From assembly GCA_038025085.1 (NCBI GenBank), contig CM076153.1:1240001-1304000 (forward strand): a DNA stretch of 64,000 nt. The letters are read 5' to 3'. The notes below the pieces were generated by a model, which saw nothing but the letters and a program-made list of their open reading frames with translations, was not told the origin of the DNA and did not search any database. This document shows positions 61,781 through 64,000 of the stretch, one piece after another; position 1 is the first letter of the stretch, and every line of letters begins with the position of its first letter. Both the position numbers and the translations under genes were made by a program. The stretch is from Tetragonia tetragonoides. Lineage: Eukaryota; Streptophyta; Magnoliopsida; Caryophyllales; Aizoaceae.

Positions 61781-63376
61781 ATGCAGAAACCAACTATTTC
61801 TAGAGGGTCTTTCAGGAGTTTTGATCAGACTGTGAGTTGGGCACCATTCCAGAAGCAAGATAATAAACCTTGTCTTAGTGACGGAGAGCAGGGGACATAT
61901 TGCACCCTTGAATCTTCCTCTATAAATAGCAGTGACCATCTTTATGGTTCTCCATCAATAACAAGCGTTTCTAGGAGTGGAAGCCCAAATTCACAGCCAG
62001 AACCTGAGTCCTCTTCATCAGATTTTCAAAGTGATTTCCAAGAGAATGTGAATGGCTCACCAATAAATTATTCTTTCTTAACACGCGACGTTGATGACTT
62101 AAGGCACAAACTTAGAGAGCTTGAAACTGTTATGTTGGGACCTGATTCAGATCACTTTGACACCTATGATACCCCCTCACGGAGTGAGTCCAACTCCAAC
62201 CATATGCCTCCGGAGGCCGAGAATTGGAAGCAGTTGGTAGAGCTGACAACGAAGAGGAGCCTTAAAGAGGTGCTAATTGCATGCGCCAAAGCAATATCAG
62301 ATGATGATTTGCTAACAGCAGAATGGTTGATGTCAGAGCTACGCCATATGGTGTCGGTTTCTGGAGAACCTATTCAAAGGTTAGGAGCCTACATGCTGGA
62401 AGGTTTAGTCGCACGGATGTCGTCTTCAGGTAGTTCCATTTACAAAGCCTTAAAGTGCAAAGAGCCTACTAGTGGTGAACTCCTCTCCTATATGCATCTG
62501 CTCTATGAAGTCTGCCCGTATTTCAAGTTTGGTTATATGTCAGCAAATGGAGCAATTGCTGAGGCCATGAAAAATGAGAGCAGAATCCATATAATCGATT
62601 TTCAGATAGCTCAAGGGAGCCAGTGGGTTAGCCTTATCCAAGCCCTATCTGCTAGGCCCAGTGGGCCCCCACGTGTCCGCATAACTGGCATTGATGATTC
62701 CACGTCAGAACATGCTCGAGGAGGAGGGCTAGACATCGTGGGGAAGACATTGTCTAGGCTTGCAGAGGCTTGTAACTTACCGTTTGAGTTCCATGCTGCC
62801 ACCCTTAGTGGTTCTGACGTTCAGCTCCAAAATCTTATACTTCAGCCTGGAGAAGCCTTGGCTGTGAACTTCCCCTTCATGTTGCATCACATGCCAGATG
62901 AGAGTGTTGGCCCTGAAAATCATAGAGACAGGTTGTTGAGGCTGGTTAAGAGCTTGTCACCCAAGGTGGTTACCCTTGTTGAACAAGAGTCCAATACAAA
63001 CACAGCTCCATTTTTCCCCCGGTTTCTTGAAACCCTTGACTACTATTCGGCCATTTTCGAATCTATCGATGTCACCCTGCCAAGGGACCACAAGGAGCGG
63101 ATAAATGTTGAGCAGCACTGTTTAGCGAGAGATATTGTCAACATAATAGCATGCGAAGGTGCTGAGAGAGTGGAACGCCATGAGGTCCTTGGGAAGTGGA
63201 AGTCTAGGCTCTTAATGGCAGGGTTTAGGCCCTATCCTTTAAGCCCACTAGTAAATGCGACTATCCGGACTCTGTTGCAGACGTACAGCAGGAGTTACGG
63301 ACTGGAAGAGAGAGATGGAGCTCTTTACCTCGGCTGGATGGACCGTTCTCTGGTTGTATCTTGTGCATGGCAGTGA
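61781..63376 (+). CDS. GRAS transcription regulator, PAT1 branch (SCL13/SCL21/CIGR-like)
   Basis: Single coding exon, 531 aa from the ATG at 61781. The in-frame upstream stretch begins at an ATG (61646) that lies inside the acceptor, so it is probably not the start. The N-terminus is Ser-rich, followed by RDVDDLRHKLRELETVMLGP, typical of PAT1-clade proteins. The GRAS domain starts at about residue 150 (KRSLKEVLIACAKAISDDDL), with the VHIID motif as IHIIDFQIAQGSQW near residue 268, a PFYRE-region RVERHEVLGKW, and the SAW end LYLGWMDRSLVVSCAW. PAT1-branch members act in phytochrome A signalling and stress responses as nuclear cofactors (family knowledge). The upstream ORF suggests translational control. 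Confidence 0.92.
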   Translation: MQKPTISRGSFRSFDQTVSWAPFQKQDNKPCLSDGEQGTYCTLESSSINSSDHLYGSPSITSVSRSGSPNSQPEPESSSSDFQSDFQENVNGSPINYSFLTRDVDDLRHKLRELETVMLGPDSDHFDTYDTPSRSESNSNHMPPEAENWKQLVELTTKRSLKEVLIACAKAISDDDLLTAEWLMSELRHMVSVSGEPIQRLGAYMLEGLVARMSSSGSSIYKALKCKEPTSGELLSYMHLLYEVCPYFKFGYMSANGAIAEAMKNESRIHIIDFQIAQGSQWVSLIQALSARPSGPPRVRITGIDDSTSEHARGGGLDIVGKTLSRLAEACNLPFEFHAATLSGSDVQLQNLILQPGEALAVNFPFMLHHMPDESVGPENHRDRLLRLVKSLSPKVVTLVEQESNTNTAPFFPRFLETLDYYSAIFESIDVTLPRDHKERINVEQHCLARDIVNIIACEGAERVERHEVLGKWKSRLLMAGFRPYPLSPLVNATIRTLLQTYSRSYGLEERDGALYLGWMDRSLVVSCAWQ

Positions 63377-64000
63377 GATTCACCTGTCTATGTTGAGATG
63401 GCATTCACAAAGGTATACTTAAGGATGATCTGTTTGCCATAAGTTTGTCAATTAGATTATGGTAGTTGCTGGATCTTTGTTCGAATTAATAAGTTGGCCT
63501 TTTCAGGACAGCTTGTCCTTGGAAATCAATTATGTTACTTGTTCTGTTAATTGTTAACTGTTAATTGTTTATGAATGTAAGGATCAAATTTACTAATTAT
63601 ACCATGTAAATAACAGCCTGCTTCTAATAACATAGAGTTATGCGTCTGATTAGAATAACTGGTTTTTTGAAAAGAATCTTCTCAACATTAGCTCAAAAAT
63701 AATAACAATACACAGCATTGTAACTGTTCACAATCAAAATACAGAGTTTGGTAGTCCACTTTACCAATGTGAAGTGGACTACAAACTTTTGTAGTGGGAT
63801 TCAAGTGAGTAATTTGTACTCTAAAGAATAAACCCACAAATTATTACCTAGACCCTTAGGGTCTGAGTAAGCTTCATGAGTCTAATCAAATTATGCACCC
63901 GGGTAAAATGAAACTATCACTCAAATAATTATAGTGGGTCTACGCAACTACCAACGGCGGACCCAAAACATGTACAATTTGGATACATAATTTTTAAAAT
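63377..64000. other. 3' UTR of the GRAS gene and a terminal foldback motif
   Basis: The UTR probably ends near 63600. At about 63751-63777 TAGTCCACTT...AAGTGGACTA forms a short perfect hairpin, perhaps the edge of a transposon that continues beyond the window. Confidence 0.35.

Overview
This window is nuclear DNA from a flowering plant, most likely a eudicot. It is AT-rich, its genes are split by introns with GT..AG junctions, and the products are plant types: a chloroplast DUF21/CBS protein, an mTERF, a PAT1-type GRAS factor, a plant complex I subunit and a CCCH-RRM protein. Space between genes is filled by small transposons, Helitron ends, retroposons and microsatellites. I cannot name the species.

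Layout. 1-6213 (+): 3' half of a chloroplast DUF21/CBS/CorC_HlyC protein; its first visible intron holds a 1.5-kb transposon with a 9-bp target duplication. 6768-8622 (-): a UDP-glucose dehydrogenase-like remnant behind an unusual acidic His/Ser-rich first exon, with a TATA box, clean splice sites and a frameshift. 8.8-12.1 kb: two hAT-type non-autonomous elements and one long-TIR element. 12.2-19.1 kb and 29.3-34.4 kb (-): duplicated F-box/LRR genes. The distal copy is intact (292 aa). The proximal copy has an internal stop codon, lacks the first exon and promoter, and gained about 1.9 kb of nested transposons in its intron. 20.0-25.4 kb: a broken BED-finger/hAT-derived gene whose 5' half lies in a 2.46-kb tandem duplication. 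25-29 kb: Helitron ends and retroposons.

37.5-41.0 kb (+): CCCH zinc finger/LOTUS/RRM protein (576 aa). 43.3-45.3 kb: a MITE, a SINE, a retroposon and a long foldback hairpin. 46.1-48.7 kb (-): chloroplast mTERF (505 aa). 49.3-51.8 kb and 54.4-55.7 kb: two arrays of a ~313-bp satellite in opposite orientation, flanking the 104-aa complex I subunit gene at 52.2-52.6 kb. 57.6-58.8 kb (+): 156-aa plastid protein with a DnaJ-type cysteine motif. 60.2-63.4 kb (+): PAT1-branch GRAS gene.

The genes form no operon or obvious pathway. Several are linked to chloroplast or mitochondrial function, but that is common in plants. The most unusual content is structural: opposed satellite arrays around a housekeeping gene, the foldback locus, the snRNA-type promoter motif inside a transposon, and the UGDH-like remnant. 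All exon limits were derived by hand from splice signals, frame continuity and family resemblance.
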